DNA of 64,000 nt from Sphingomonas sp. G-3-2-10 (GCF_012927115.1 NZ_JABBFY010000001.1:1302001-1366000); one strand, 5' to 3'. Numbered from the stretch's first letter, positions 16,692 to 25,991 are shown. Notes: a model not told the origin generated them from the sequence alone. Program-made: numbers and translations.

Positions 16692-17585
16692 TCAGGCGGC
16701 CATTGTCGCCTTCGCCACCTTGGCCAGCAGCTTGTCGATCGCCTTCACCACCTCGGGTTCCTCCAACGTCGGCGCATGGCCGGTGCCGGCAACCGTCACC
16801 AGCGCGGCGCCGGGCACATAGGCAATCATCTTCTCGGCGGTCGCGGGGCTCAGAATGTCCGATTTCTCGCCGCGCACCACCAGCATCGGCTTGCCCTTCA
16901 GCCCGTCGAGCGTCGGCCACATATCCGGCCCGGCCTCATTCCCCGGCACGCGAAACGGCTCGGCGATCTTCATGTCGTAATCCAGCACGATCCGGCCCGA
17001 ACTGTTCAGCCGGTACAGCCGCTTGGCCATCTTCAGCCAATCCTCGATCCCGAAGCCGGGATAGCAATCGACATTGCCTTCCTGCACCCCGCGCGCCGCG
17101 TGCATCCAGGTCGGGTGCTGCACTGCCTTGCCCACATAGGTGCGGATGCGCGCCAGCCCGCTCGCTTCCAGATCCGGCCCGACATCGTTCAGCACCGCGC
17201 CGGCCAGCTTGCCGGCATCGGTCGCCGCAAGAAGCATCGTCACGATGCCGCCCAGCGAAGTCCCTACCGCCACGAACTTGTCGATCTTCAGCTCGTCGAT
17301 CAGCGCATCGACATCCTGCAGATAGGTCAGCGGGACATAGGTCATCGGATCCTTGGCATAGGCGCTTTCGCCCCGCCCGCGGAACTCGACCAGAATGACG
17401 CGCCATTCGCCCGCCAGCCGCTCGGCCAGCCCTTCATAGTCGCGAACGTTGCGGGTCAGGCCCGGGAAGCACAGGATCGGCGGGCGATCTTCCCGCCCGG
17501 GATAGTCGCGGTAATGCAGCCGCAGCCCGTCCTTGGACCACCAATATCCGTCCGAATACCCATTCAGGTTGCGCCGTTCACCCAT
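16692..17585 (-). CDS. Alpha/beta-fold hydrolase
   Basis: The 297-residue protein (ATG 17585) is a single-domain alpha/beta hydrolase. It has the oxyanion region ILCFPGLTRNVRDYE, the nucleophile elbow GTSLGG, a likely acid in RGEKSDILSP and the catalytic His in GTGHAPTLEEPE. A TGEWR/VEFRGRGES pattern resembles bacterial esterases and epoxide-hydrolase-like enzymes. The substrate is unknown. Its start is 18 bp from the divergent selO start, so the two promoters must overlap or lie within the neighbouring coding sequences. Confidence 0.82.
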   Translation of the reverse strand: MGERRNLNGYSDGYWWSKDGLRLHYRDYPGREDRPPILCFPGLTRNVRDYEGLAERLAGEWRVILVEFRGRGESAYAKDPMTYVPLTYLQDVDALIDELKIDKFVAVGTSLGGIVTMLLAATDAGKLAGAVLNDVGPDLEASGLARIRTYVGKAVQHPTWMHAARGVQEGNVDCYPGFGIEDWLKMAKRLYRLNSSGRIVLDYDMKIAEPFRVPGNEAGPDMWPTLDGLKGKPMLVVRGEKSDILSPATAEKMIAYVPGAALVTVAGTGHAPTLEEPEVVKAIDKLLAKVAKATMAA

Positions 17586-17603
17586 CGGTCCCCATATCGC
17601 CGC

Positions 17604-18950
17604 ATGGACTTCTCTCCGCAACAGGCGATCCTCACCCTAGGCGACGCATTCTACGATCCGGTCGCCCCGGCCGATTTCCCGCAGACGATCCTGCGATTCC
17701 GTAACGACCGCGCGGCGGCGACGGTCGGGCTGGAGGGGTTGAGCGACGAACAATGGATCGCCCATTTCGGCCGCTTCCAGCCGTTCGAGGGCAGCCTGCC
17801 CCGCCCGCTGGCGCTGCGCTATCACGGCCATCAGTTCCGCGTGTACAATCCCGATATCGGCGACGGGCGCGGCTTCCTGTTCGCGCAGATGACCGGAGAA
17901 GACGGCCGGCTGATGGATTTCGGCACCAAGGGTTCTGGCCAGACCCCGTGGAGCCGCTTCGGCGACGGCCGCCTGACGCTGAAGGGCGGCGTGCGCGAGA
18001 TCCTCGCCACCGAAATGCTTCAGGCGCTCGGCGTGAACACGTCGAAGACCTTCTCGCTGATCGAAACCGGCGAAGCGCTTCATCGCGGCGATGAGCCCTC
18101 CCCCACCCGCTCCGCGGTGATGGTCCGCCTGTCGCACAGCCATGTTCGCATCGGCACCTTCCAGCGGCTCGCCTATCTCAAGGATACGGAATCGATGCAG
18201 GCGCTGGTCGATTACGTCCTGCGCAATCTCTACACGGTCGATCCCGGCGAGAACCCCGCGCTAACCCTGCTCCAAAATTTCATCCCGCGCTGCGCCGAAC
18301 TCGCCGCGAGCTACATGATCGCGGGTTTCGTCCACGGCGTGCTCAATACCGACAATATCAACCTCACCGGCGAGAGCTTCGACTACGGCCCGTGGCGTTT
18401 CACTCCAGAATGGGAGCCGGGCTTCACCGCCGCCTATTTCGACCAGCAGGGCCTCTATGCATTCGGCCGCCAGCCCGAGGCGATCTTCTGGAATGTGATG
18501 CAGCTTGCGGGCACGCTGCGCCTGCTCTCCGACGAAGCGCCGCTGATCGCCGCGCTCGACACCTTCCCGGACGCCTATGAAGCCGCGCTCACCGCTGCGA
18601 TGATGCGCCGCCTCGGCATCGCCGCCACGCCGCTCGCCAACCCCGCGGCGCTGATCCTCGCGATCGACAGCACGCTGCGCGAAACCAGGCTGCCGATCGA
18701 CCGCTTCTTTTTCGACAGCTTCGGCGGCCGCGCGCCAGACGGCGCGGCCTTCGACGAAATCCGCGCCCTGATCGCCGATTTCGTGCCGGTGCGGACGCGC
18801 GATCATCCCTACTGGTCCGATGCCGGGCCCTGCTCGATGCATATCGAGGAAGTCGAAGCGATCTGGTCCGCGATCGACGAACGCGACGATTGGGGTCCCC
18901 TCCACGCCAAAGTCGCCGCAATCCGCCGTATGGGAACGGCACTCGCCTAG
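17604..18950 (+). CDS. selO: SelO/YdiU-type protein AMPylase (pseudokinase)
   Basis: The product begins at ATG 17604 (MDFSPQQAIL) and is 448 residues long. It carries the inverted kinase-fold landmarks of SelO: the Lys-containing loop DFGTKGSGQTPWSRFGDGR, REILATEMLQALGV, SHSHVRIGTFQRLAY, and the metal-binding NTDNINLTGESFDYGPW. SelO transfers AMP from ATP to protein hydroxyls in redox homeostasis. It is shorter than the roughly 480-residue enterobacterial protein and ends GPLHAKVAAIRRMGTALA, without the C-terminal CxxC/CxxU redox motif. Its promoter would overlap the divergent hydrolase gene. Confidence 0.9.
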   Translation: MDFSPQQAILTLGDAFYDPVAPADFPQTILRFRNDRAAATVGLEGLSDEQWIAHFGRFQPFEGSLPRPLALRYHGHQFRVYNPDIGDGRGFLFAQMTGEDGRLMDFGTKGSGQTPWSRFGDGRLTLKGGVREILATEMLQALGVNTSKTFSLIETGEALHRGDEPSPTRSAVMVRLSHSHVRIGTFQRLAYLKDTESMQALVDYVLRNLYTVDPGENPALTLLQNFIPRCAELAASYMIAGFVHGVLNTDNINLTGESFDYGPWRFTPEWEPGFTAAYFDQQGLYAFGRQPEAIFWNVMQLAGTLRLLSDEAPLIAALDTFPDAYEAALTAAMMRRLGIAATPLANPAALILAIDSTLRETRLPIDRFFFDSFGGRAPDGAAFDEIRALIADFVPVRTRDHPYWSDAGPCSMHIEEVEAIWSAIDERDDWGPLHAKVAAIRRMGTALA

Positions 18951-19021
18951 CGGGTGTGGCGTCTCGCTTCGATTTGGTGCAATAGCGCCTGACTGTCTCA
19001 GAAAGCCGACCAAAAACCTAA

Positions 19022-20437
19022 ATGCCCGGCCTCGAAATCATCTCGACCGAACCCGCGACCGGCGCGGTTCTGTGGCGCCAACCCGCAGGCGATGCCGACA
19101 CCGAAGTCGCACACGCACGCCGAAGCTGGGCCGAATGGGCCGCGCGGCCGCACGCCTATCGCATCGAAGCGATGCGCCGCTTCGCCAATGTCGTGCGCCA
19201 GAAAGCGGACGCCTTCACCGACCTGCTCGCCCGCGAAACCGGCAAGCCGATCTGGGAAGCCCGCACCGAAGTCGAAACGGTCATCGCCAAGGTCGACATC
19301 TCGGTCGCCGCCTATTCGCAGCGCACCGGCCAGACCCGCATCGAAGCGCCGATGAACACCCGCGTCGCTCTGCGGCACAAGCCGCACGGCGTGCTCGCGG
19401 TGCTAGGCCCCTATAATTTCCCGGCGCATCTGCCCAACGGCCACATCGTCCCGGCCCTGCTTGCGGGCAATGCGGTGGTGTTCAAGCCATCCGAAAAGAC
19501 ACCCGCCAGCGGCGCGTTCCTCGTCGATTGCTATCACGCCGCGGGCATCCCCGAAGGCTGCGTCCGCCTGCTGATCGGGGGCCCCGATCAGGGCAAGGCG
19601 CTCGCCTCGCATCCGGATATCGACGGCCTGCTCTTCACCGGCTCGGCAAACACCGGCATCGCGCTCAACCGCGCCTTCGCGACCAAACCCGAAAAGATTC
19701 TCGCGCTCGAAATGGGCGGCAACAATCCGATCATCGTGTGGAACACGCCCGATCTCTATTCGGCCGCGGTCCTCATCGTGCAGTCGGCCTTCACCACTGC
19801 CGGCCAGCGCTGCACCGCCGCGCGCCGCCTGATCGTCGATCAGAAGCTGTACGATCCGCTGATGGCCGAAGTGAACAAGCTCACCGGACGCCTGATCATC
19901 GGCGAGCCCCATGCCGATCCCGCCCCGTTCATGGGTCCGGTGATCGACAACGACACGGCCGACATGCTGACCGAGAGCTTCCTGACGCTCTCCACGATGG
20001 GCGGCCGTCCGCTGCGCCATATGGAACGCCCGATCGAGGGCCGCCCCTTCCTCACCCCCGGCATCATCGACATGACCGCAGCACGCGAAGCGCCCGACGT
20101 CGAGCTGTTCGGCCCGATCCTCCAGGTCTATCGCAAGGAGACGTTCGAGGATGCGATCATCGAAGCGAACAACACCCGCTACGGCCTCTCGGCATCGCTG
20201 GTGAGCCAGGAGCCCAAGCTGTACGACCAGTTCTGGGCCAATATCCGCGCCGGCATCGTCAACTGGAACCGCCCGACCAACGGCGCCTCCAGCTCGGCCC
20301 CGTTCGGTGGCGTGGGCTGGTCGGGCAACCACCGCCCCAGCGCCTTCTACGCCGCGGATTACTGCGCCTATCCGGTGGTCAGCTCCGAAGCCGAACAGGC
20401 CCGCGCGGCGATGGGCGTAGGCCTGAGGGACGCCTAG
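19022..20437 (+). CDS. astD: N-succinylglutamate 5-semialdehyde dehydrogenase
   Basis: An NAD-dependent aldehyde dehydrogenase of 471 residues with the AstD-type features GPYNFPAHLPNGHIVPALLAGN, GSANTGIALNRAFA, LEMGGNNPIIVW (general base) and TTAGQRCTAARRL (catalytic Cys). The C-terminal NWNRPTNGASSSAPFGGVGWSGN is characteristic of AstD. It oxidises succinylglutamate semialdehyde to succinylglutamate in the arginine succinyltransferase pathway. No other ast genes are adjacent: it stands 71 bp after selO and is followed by a hairpin repeat. Confidence 0.88.
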   Translation: MPGLEIISTEPATGAVLWRQPAGDADTEVAHARRSWAEWAARPHAYRIEAMRRFANVVRQKADAFTDLLARETGKPIWEARTEVETVIAKVDISVAAYSQRTGQTRIEAPMNTRVALRHKPHGVLAVLGPYNFPAHLPNGHIVPALLAGNAVVFKPSEKTPASGAFLVDCYHAAGIPEGCVRLLIGGPDQGKALASHPDIDGLLFTGSANTGIALNRAFATKPEKILALEMGGNNPIIVWNTPDLYSAAVLIVQSAFTTAGQRCTAARRLIVDQKLYDPLMAEVNKLTGRLIIGEPHADPAPFMGPVIDNDTADMLTESFLTLSTMGGRPLRHMERPIEGRPFLTPGIIDMTAAREAPDVELFGPILQVYRKETFEDAIIEANNTRYGLSASLVSQEPKLYDQFWANIRAGIVNWNRPTNGASSSAPFGGVGWSGNHRPSAFYAADYCAYPVVSSEAEQARAAMGVGLRDA

Positions 20438-20769
20438 TAAATTCCTCCCCGGCACGGGGAGGGGGACCAGCGAAGCTGGTGGAGGGGCCGCCGGGCGAAG
20501 CACGGCGGGGCAACACTCGCCCCGTCCCGCCGACCTCGGGAAATACTTCCTCACAATCCCGCCCCGCCTCCCCCTTGAAACCTTCCGCCCCTGCCCCTAG
20601 TTTGATCCTTGCGGGACCGGGCCCCTCTGGCGGCTGCTTCACCTGAAGCGTCGTGATGTCGGACCGCATCGAGCAAGCTCGGTGCATGGTTCGTTTTGGC
20701 TCCCAAGGCCCAAAAACCTCCTCACCACCGAACCGGCTCGATCGATGAACAATCGATGGAGTGGCTAGT
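20438..20769 (+). other. 332-bp intergenic region with hairpin repeat
   Basis: The left part (about 20444-20530) is a dispersed-type element: a stem CCTCCCCG/CGGGGAGG at 20444-20462, a second short hairpin ACCAGC-GAA-GCTGGT, and a GCCGCCGGGCG core. The first hairpin probably ends the astD transcript. The remainder up to the ydcH-like start is plain GC-rich DNA with an AT-richer stretch near 20690-20760 that likely holds the promoter of the following operon. I see no gene in it. Confidence 0.6.
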
Positions 20770-20985
20770 ATGAGTGACCTGATCCAGCGCCTGATCGCGG
20801 CGCACCAGATTTTGAACCGCGAGATCCGCCGCGAGCTTTCGCGCCGTCTCCCCGATCAGCTCCGGCTGAAGCGGCTCAAGATCGAGCGGCTGGCGATCAA
20901 GGACCGGCTGTTCCGGCACTTTCCCGATGCAAGCGAAATGCACCGCGTGGTGCGTGGCGTGATCCGCCGCGCGCGTCACGCATAG
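20770..20985 (+). CDS. YdcH-family (DUF465) small protein
   Basis: A 71-residue, strongly basic protein (MSDLIQRLIAAHQILN...) with the DUF465/YdcH helical hairpin pattern, including the conserved LKRLKIERLAIKDRL segment. Family members are small cytoplasmic coiled-coil proteins with no settled function. A GGAG 9 bases before ATG 20770 supports this start over GTG 20761. The stop is followed after 8 bp by the BAX-inhibitor gene, so they form an operon. Confidence 0.8.
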   Translation: MSDLIQRLIAAHQILNREIRRELSRRLPDQLRLKRLKIERLAIKDRLFRHFPDASEMHRVVRGVIRRARHA

Positions 20986-20993
20986 GAGTCAAA

Positions 20994-21710
20994 ATGGAAA
21001 ACTTCTCTCAGTTCAACCGCACTGCCGCTGCCGGCGCGCAGGCCCGTTTCGATGAGGGCCTGCGCAAGCACATGCTCGGCATCTACCGGAACATGGGTAT
21101 CGGCTTGCTGGTCACCGCGCTCGTCTCGATGGGTGTCGCCAGTTCGCCGGCGGCGCTTGCGCTGATTTTCGGCACCCCGCTCAAGTGGGTGGCGATGTTC
21201 GCTCCGCTGGCCTTCATCTTCTTCTTCCAGTTCCGGATCGAGCGGATGACGACGGCCGGCGCCCAATTCGCCTTCTTCGCCTTCTCGGCGGTGATGGGCG
21301 TGTCGATGGCGGCGATCTTCGTGGTCTATACCGCGACCAGCATCGCCAGCGCCTTCTTCGCGGCTTCGGCGATGTTCCTGGGCCTGAGCCTCTGGGGATA
21401 CACCACCAACCGCGACATCTCCGGCTGGGGCAGCTTCCTGTTCGTCGGCCTGCTCGCGCTGATCGGCGTCAGCATCGTCAACATCTTCCTCGGCTCGGGT
21501 TCGCTCCAGATCCTGATCTCGGCGATCGGCGTGGTGATCTTCGCCGGCCTGACCGCCTATGACACCCAGCGCATCAAGAGCGAGTATATCGCCTATGCCG
21601 GGCATCAGGGGCTCGAGAAGATGGCGGTAATGGCGGCCCTGTCGCTCTACCTGAACCTGATCAACATGTTCCAGTTCCTGCTGGCCTTCATGGGCCAGCG
21701 CGAGGAGTAA
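20994..21710 (+). CDS. BAX inhibitor-1/YccA family membrane protein
   Basis: The 238-residue protein has about 45 cytoplasmic residues and then seven hydrophobic segments, with the UPF0005/YccA pattern: GLLVTALVSMGVA, PLKWVAMFAPLAFIFFFQF, the conserved AFFAASAMFLGLSLWGYTTNRDISGWGSF and the C-terminal YDTQRIKSEY with the conserved Asp. Relatives are pH-gated calcium-leak channels or FtsH modulators (YccA). A GGAG site precedes the ATG by 6 bases. It sits between ydcH-like and zinc-ribbon genes in one operon. Confidence 0.88.
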   Translation: MENFSQFNRTAAAGAQARFDEGLRKHMLGIYRNMGIGLLVTALVSMGVASSPAALALIFGTPLKWVAMFAPLAFIFFFQFRIERMTTAGAQFAFFAFSAVMGVSMAAIFVVYTATSIASAFFAASAMFLGLSLWGYTTNRDISGWGSFLFVGLLALIGVSIVNIFLGSGSLQILISAIGVVIFAGLTAYDTQRIKSEYIAYAGHQGLEKMAVMAALSLYLNLINMFQFLLAFMGQREE

Positions 21711-21716
21711 ACGCAG

Positions 21717-22034
21717 ATGTCCGGTAATTTCACCTGCCCCGTCGACGGCACCAAGCTCGTCGCGATGGAGCGTCAGGGGATCGAGATCGATCATTGCCCC
21801 TCTTGCCGGGGCATCTGGCTCGATCGCGGCGAACTCGACAAGATCATCGAGCGGAGCGCGGCGCAACTGGCGCCCGCTCCGGCGCCGGCCCCGCAGCCGC
21901 AGCCGCAGCAGTATGACCGCCAGCCGTCCTACGACCGGCAGCCGCACTATGATGATCGCCGGCCGCATTATGGCGACCAGCATCACTACAAGCACAAGCG
22001 CAAGAAATCCTTCTTCGAGGAGCTGTTCGACTAG
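21717..22034 (+). CDS. TFIIB-type zinc-ribbon protein
   Basis: A 105-residue protein whose N-terminal 45 residues form a zf-TFIIB ribbon (CPVDGTKL...HCPSCRGIWLDRGELDKII). The middle is a low-complexity Pro/Gln/Tyr/Asp tract (APAPAPQPQPQQYDRQPSYD), and the end is basic and aromatic (HKRKKSFFEELFD), a tail seen in many proteins of this group. It begins 6 bp after the BAX-inhibitor gene and completes the three-gene operon. Biochemical role is unknown. Confidence 0.82.
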   Translation: MSGNFTCPVDGTKLVAMERQGIEIDHCPSCRGIWLDRGELDKIIERSAAQLAPAPAPAPQPQPQQYDRQPSYDRQPHYDDRRPHYGDQHHYKHKRKKSFFEELFD

Positions 22035-22192
22035 TTCCGGCGAAGGCGCCGCCGGCCTGGCCCCCTTGGCCGGCGGCGTTCCCATCTCAGGCCCATTCCG
22101 GCGGGTGGACATCCCCGCCGCAATTTTCGGCTCCATAATCCCGAACGCAAATGGTAAGGCCAATTTTGGCACAATGCGCGGGGAGGAACCGA

Positions 22193-23152
22193 GTGGTATT
22201 ACCAGAAGTCAGCGTCACTCGCCGGGCATTGCTCGCGGGCTCCGCCGCGACCGCCGCGACGCTCTCCGTGCCTGCTCTGGCAAACCCGATCGAACGCTTT
22301 CCGATCTGGCCCGGTTCGCCTCCCGGCGGCGAAGGGCTCAGCGTGCGCGACGAAGTGGTCAAGCGTTCGCCGAACGGCCCGGCCGACGACATCGCCTGGC
22401 CGCATGTCGCGACTCCCATGCTCAACGTCGTGCCCGCGCCCGTGCCCAATGGCGGCGCAATCCTCTATATTCCGGGCGGCGGCTATGCCCGCGTGGCGGT
22501 GGGCCGCGAGGGATCGTCGATCGCCCGGGCCTTCGCGGCGCGCGGCTACACCGTGTTCGAGCTGCTCTACCGCCTCCCGCGCGATGGCTGGGCCGCCGGG
22601 CCGGACGTGCCGTTGCAGGACGCCCAGCGCGCGATGCGGCTCATCCGCGCCGGCGCGGCCAAATGGCGGATCGATCCCGCCCGGGTCGCAGCGATGGGCT
22701 TCTCCGCCGGGGGCCATCTCACTGCCCGGCTCGCCAGCCGTTCCACGCTGAAGACCTATGAACCCGTCGATGCCGCCGATGCCCAGCCCGCGCGTCCCGC
22801 CGTCGTGGGGCTGTTCTTCCCGGTCATCACCATGACCGATCCCGTCGCGCACGCCCATTCGAAGCGCGAGCTGCTGGGCGGGAACGCGACGTCCGATCGC
22901 ATCGCCCGCTTCTCGGCGGAGAACGGCCTGCCCGCCGATATGCCGCCAACGCTCGTCGCCCATGCCGCCGACGATCCGGTGGTCAGTCCCGCAAACAGCC
23001 TGACGATGTTCGCCGCGCTCCAGGCTGCCCGTATCCCGTCCGAACTGCACATCTTCGAGAAAGGCGGCCACGGCCTGCCCCTCAGGGAAGCGGGCAAGGA
23101 CCATCCCTGGCCGGGCCTGTTCGAGCGCTTCGCGCGCAATCACGGGCTGTAA
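22193..23152 (+). CDS. Exported alpha/beta-hydrolase, acetyl-esterase-like
   Basis: I start at GTG 22193, 5 bases after a strong GGGAGGA, giving 319 residues. A Tat-like signal follows (TRRALLAGSAATAATLSVPALA). The catalytic domain has the oxyanion motif YIPGGGYARVA, the nucleophile GFSAGGHLTARL around residue 171, the acid in AHAADDPVVSP and the His in EKGGHGLPL. This is the BD-FAE/acetylxylan-esterase pattern, so sugar-ester deacetylation is likely. The next gene is an exported GH5 enzyme with the same type of signal, suggesting joint action on an acetylated hemicellulose. Confidence 0.8.
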   Translation: MVLPEVSVTRRALLAGSAATAATLSVPALANPIERFPIWPGSPPGGEGLSVRDEVVKRSPNGPADDIAWPHVATPMLNVVPAPVPNGGAILYIPGGGYARVAVGREGSSIARAFAARGYTVFELLYRLPRDGWAAGPDVPLQDAQRAMRLIRAGAAKWRIDPARVAAMGFSAGGHLTARLASRSTLKTYEPVDAADAQPARPAVVGLFFPVITMTDPVAHAHSKRELLGGNATSDRIARFSAENGLPADMPPTLVAHAADDPVVSPANSLTMFAALQAARIPSELHIFEKGGHGLPLREAGKDHPWPGLFERFARNHGL

Positions 23153-23233
23153 CCGCACGGGCCTGCATCGCCCTTCCAAAACCCGCTCCGCGCGCTATCC
23201 TCGCTGCAAATCAAGATCGGAGAGGGGCAAGAG

Positions 23234-24541
23234 ATGATCACCAGAAGGTCGATCCTGACCAGCGCAGCGGCCATTACGACAACGTTGACTGTGCCAACCG
23301 CCGCCACGGCGAAACCGGCCTCGTTCGTCCGCCGCGACGGTGCGAAGCTCACCCTCGACGGCAAGCCCTACCGCTTTGCCGGCGCGAACCTCTGGTATCT
23401 CCCCTGGCTGGGCGCACCCGCCGTCTATGGCAATCGCGACCGACTCCGCCGCGAGCTCGATACGCTGGCCGGGATCGGCGTCACCAACCTGCGCATCGCC
23501 GCGGGCGGGGAGGATTCGCCGCTGAAGAACTCGGTGAAGCCCGCATTCCGCACCAGCGGCAAGGCGTGGAACCCGGATCTCGTCGCCGGCCTCGATTACA
23601 CCCTTGCCGAGATGAAGCAGCGCGGGATGCACGCGGTGCTCTACCTCACCAATTTCTGGGAATGGTCGGGCGGGATGATGACCTATTTGTCCTGGGTGAA
23701 TGGCGGGAAGTTCATGGACATGAACGACCCCGCGCATCCCTGGCCCGAATTTCCGAACATGACCGCGCAATTCTACGCCAGCGACGCAGCGGTCGGCCTC
23801 TATCACGACTGGGTCCGCTACATCGTCGAGCGGCATCGCGGCGATCCGACGATCATGGCATGGCAGCTCGCCAACGAGCCGCGCCCCGGCGGCGACGCGG
23901 CGGTCGCGGCCCGGTTCGGCCCGGCCTATAATCGCTGGATCCAGAGCACGGCGAAGCTGATCAAGTCGATCTCGCCCGATCATCTCGTCTCGACGGGGAG
24001 CGAGGGGCTGAAGGGCGCAGTCGAAAGCCTCGACGTGCTGCGCGCCGCCCATGCCTTTCCCGAGATCGACTATCTCACCGCGCATATCTGGCCGCTCAAC
24101 TGGAGCTGGGTCGATGCGAAGGACCTGCCCGGCACCCATCATGCCGGGGCGGCAAAGGTGGCGGAATATCTCGAGCAGCACGAAACGCTCGCGCGCGAGA
24201 TGGGCAAGCCGCTGGTGATCGAGGAATTCGGCTATCCGCGCGACGGCGGCGGCTACGATCCGCAGGCCAGCACCGCGTTCAGGGACCGCTATTACCGCCA
24301 GATCTACGCCGCCGTCCTCGCCAGCGCGCAAAAGGGCGGACCGGTCGCGGGCAGCAATTTCTGGTCCTGGAACGGCGAGGGCCGCGCGGTGCATGGCGAC
24401 CACCGCTTCCGCACCGGCGACACGTCATGGCTGGGCGACCCGCCGCATGAGCCACAGGGCTGGTACGGCGTCTATGACAGCGACACGACGACACGCGCGC
24501 TGATCGCGGAACATGCCAAGGCGCTGGCGGCGGTCGTCTAA
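23234..24541 (+). CDS. Exported glycoside hydrolase family 5, endo-mannanase-like
   Basis: The 435-residue protein has a Tat-type signal (TRRSILTSAAAITTTLTVPTAATA). The mature enzyme has a (beta/alpha)8 layout of the GH5_7 mannanase type: GANLWYLPWLG near the start, NFWEWSGGM, the acid/base Glu in WQLANEPR (about residue 215) and the nucleophile Glu in VIEEFGYPRD (about residue 332), then NFWSWNGEGR. It should hydrolyse beta-mannan or a related glycan outside the cytoplasm. A good AGAGGGGCAAGAG site precedes the ATG. It follows the esterase gene by 81 bp. Confidence 0.85.
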   Translation: MITRRSILTSAAAITTTLTVPTAATAKPASFVRRDGAKLTLDGKPYRFAGANLWYLPWLGAPAVYGNRDRLRRELDTLAGIGVTNLRIAAGGEDSPLKNSVKPAFRTSGKAWNPDLVAGLDYTLAEMKQRGMHAVLYLTNFWEWSGGMMTYLSWVNGGKFMDMNDPAHPWPEFPNMTAQFYASDAAVGLYHDWVRYIVERHRGDPTIMAWQLANEPRPGGDAAVAARFGPAYNRWIQSTAKLIKSISPDHLVSTGSEGLKGAVESLDVLRAAHAFPEIDYLTAHIWPLNWSWVDAKDLPGTHHAGAAKVAEYLEQHETLAREMGKPLVIEEFGYPRDGGGYDPQASTAFRDRYYRQIYAAVLASAQKGGPVAGSNFWSWNGEGRAVHGDHRFRTGDTSWLGDPPHEPQGWYGVYDSDTTTRALIAEHAKALAAVV

Positions 24542-24551
24542 AACGAACAGC

Positions 24552-24584
24552 TTCCTCACCCCGGACTTGTTCCGGGGTGAGGAA
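24552..24584. repeat. 14-bp perfect palindromic element between convergent genes
   Basis: TTCCTCACCCCGGA at 24552-24565 pairs perfectly with 24571-24584 across a 5-base loop. The CCCCGGACTTGTTCCGGGG core is a dispersed sphingomonad palindrome known from general experience. It sits between the GH5 gene and def, where it could serve as a bidirectional transcript end although no T-run follows. Confidence 0.65.
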
Positions 24585-24622
24585 ATCATGCCGGATGCCC
24601 CTCGAAAGAGAGGGGCCGAACC

Positions 24623-25147
24623 TCAGGCCGCCTTGCGCGCCTTGTTCAGCTTCTTGAGGATCATCTCGCGCTTCAGCCGCGACAGGTGATCGATGAACAC
24701 GATCCCTTCCAGATGGTCCATCTCGTGCTGGATGCAGGTCGCGAGCAGGCCCTCGAAGGTTTCGTCATGGGCCGCGCCTGTCTCGTCCATCCACTTCACG
24801 CGGCAGCGCGCGGGGCGTTCGACATCGGCATATTGATCCGGCACCGACAGGCAGCCTTCGGTATAGACCGACTGTTCCTCGGCCGGATCGAGAATCTCGG
24901 GATTGATGAAGACGCGAGGCTCGCGGATCGGCTTGCCTTCCTCGTCTTCCTTCTCCTGCAGGTCCATCACGATCAGCCGCTTGGGCACGCCGACCTGGAT
25001 CGCCGCCAGCCCGATGCCGGGCGCGTCGTACATCGTGTCGAACATGTCGTCGATCAGCGCGCGCAGTTCGTCGTCCACCGTGTCGACAGGCGTGGAAACA
25101 ATGCGCAGCCGGGGATCCGGCACTTCGAGAATGGGGAGTAGGGACAT
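24623..25147 (-). CDS. def: Peptide deformylase
   Basis: This enzyme removes the formyl group from N-terminal Met of new proteins. All three motifs are intact: [10 protein letters not shown] at 44-53, EGCLSVP with the metal-binding Cys99, and QHEMDH with His141 and His145 plus the catalytic Glu. Length is 174 residues, normal for the type. It is on the opposite strand to fmt, about 1 kb away, so the formylation and deformylation genes are neighbours but separately transcribed. Confidence 0.97.
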   Translation of the reverse strand: MSLLPILEVPDPRLRIVSTPVDTVDDELRALIDDMFDTMYDAPGIGLAAIQVGVPKRLIVMDLQEKEDEEGKPIREPRVFINPEILDPAEEQSVYTEGCLSVPDQYADVERPARCRVKWMDETGAAHDETFEGLLATCIQHEMDHLEGIVFIDHLSRLKREMILKKLNKARKAA

Positions 25148-25212
25148 GGGGCGGATTTAGTCGCGACGCGCCTGCTTCGCAAGGAAGAGAGATTGCCGTA
25201 TTCCAAAACTAC

Positions 25213-25287
25213 CGTGCTCCGGCGAAGGCCGAGCGTCGGCAATCGCAGCCCGGCATCGGCCAACGCTCCGGCCTCCGTCGGAGCACG
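25213..25287. repeat. Imperfect inverted repeat between recR and def
   Basis: Arms at 25213-25236 and 25263-25287 (CGTGCTCCGGCGAAGGCCG against its near-complement) flank a 26-base loop. It looks like a dispersed palindromic element. It lies in the 197-bp gap upstream of def that must also carry the def promoter. Confidence 0.55.
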
Positions 25288-25344
25288 ATTGGCTTGCCGC
25301 ACACTTCGGCGCCGAACGCCGAGCACAAATCCGCAGCTAGGAAA

Positions 25345-25941
25345 TCACGCCACCGGCCGCCGCGCGCGCAGCGCCTGCGCCAGCGTGCCTTCGTCCAGAT
25401 AGTCGAGTTCGCCGCCCACCGGCAGCCCATGCGCCAGCTGGGTGACGCGCACCGGATAGGTCTCGATCCGCTCGGCGATATAATGCGCCGTCGTCTGGCC
25501 CTCCAGCGTCGCGTTCATCGCCAGCACCACTTCGTCGATCCCGCCCGCAGCGATCCGGCGGACAAGGCTGTCGATCGAAAGATCCTCGGGCCGCACCCCC
25601 TCCAGCGCGGACAGCTTGCCGCCCAGCACATGGAAGCGCCCGGGAAACAGCCGCGACCGGTCGAGCGCCCACAGATCCGCCACTTCCTCGACCACGCACA
25701 GCGATCGCGCATCGCGGCGCGGATCGGCGCAGATCGCGCACGGATCGGTCGTATCGACATTGCCGCACGTCCCGCAGGTGCTCAGCCGCTGGCTCACCTG
25801 ACTCAGCGCGGAGAGCAGCGGATCGAGCGCCGTCTCGCGCTTCTTGAGCAGATGCAACACCGCCCGCCGCGCCGAACGCGGCCCCAGACCGGGCAGCCGC
25901 GACAGGGCCTGAGTCAGCGCTTCGATTTCGGGGGATGCCAT
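25345..25941 (-). CDS. recR: Recombination mediator RecR
   Basis: The protein, 198 residues from ATG 25941, has the helix-hairpin-helix start ([20 protein letters not shown]), a C4 zinc finger with Cys56, 59, 68 and 71, and a Toprim domain ([14 protein letters not shown] ... [22 protein letters not shown]). RecR acts with RecF and RecO to load RecA on SSB-coated DNA. The usual dnaX and ybaB neighbours are not seen nearby. The longer frame from 26082 reads through a palindromic repeat and is not the real start. Confidence 0.95.
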   Translation of the reverse strand: MASPEIEALTQALSRLPGLGPRSARRAVLHLLKKRETALDPLLSALSQVSQRLSTCGTCGNVDTTDPCAICADPRRDARSLCVVEEVADLWALDRSRLFPGRFHVLGGKLSALEGVRPEDLSIDSLVRRIAAGGIDEVVLAMNATLEGQTTAHYIAERIETYPVRVTQLAHGLPVGGELDYLDEGTLAQALRARRPVA

Positions 25942-25991
25942 GCGGGAGGAGATAGCGATGGCGGAACGAAAAGGAAACTGTTCACGCAACA

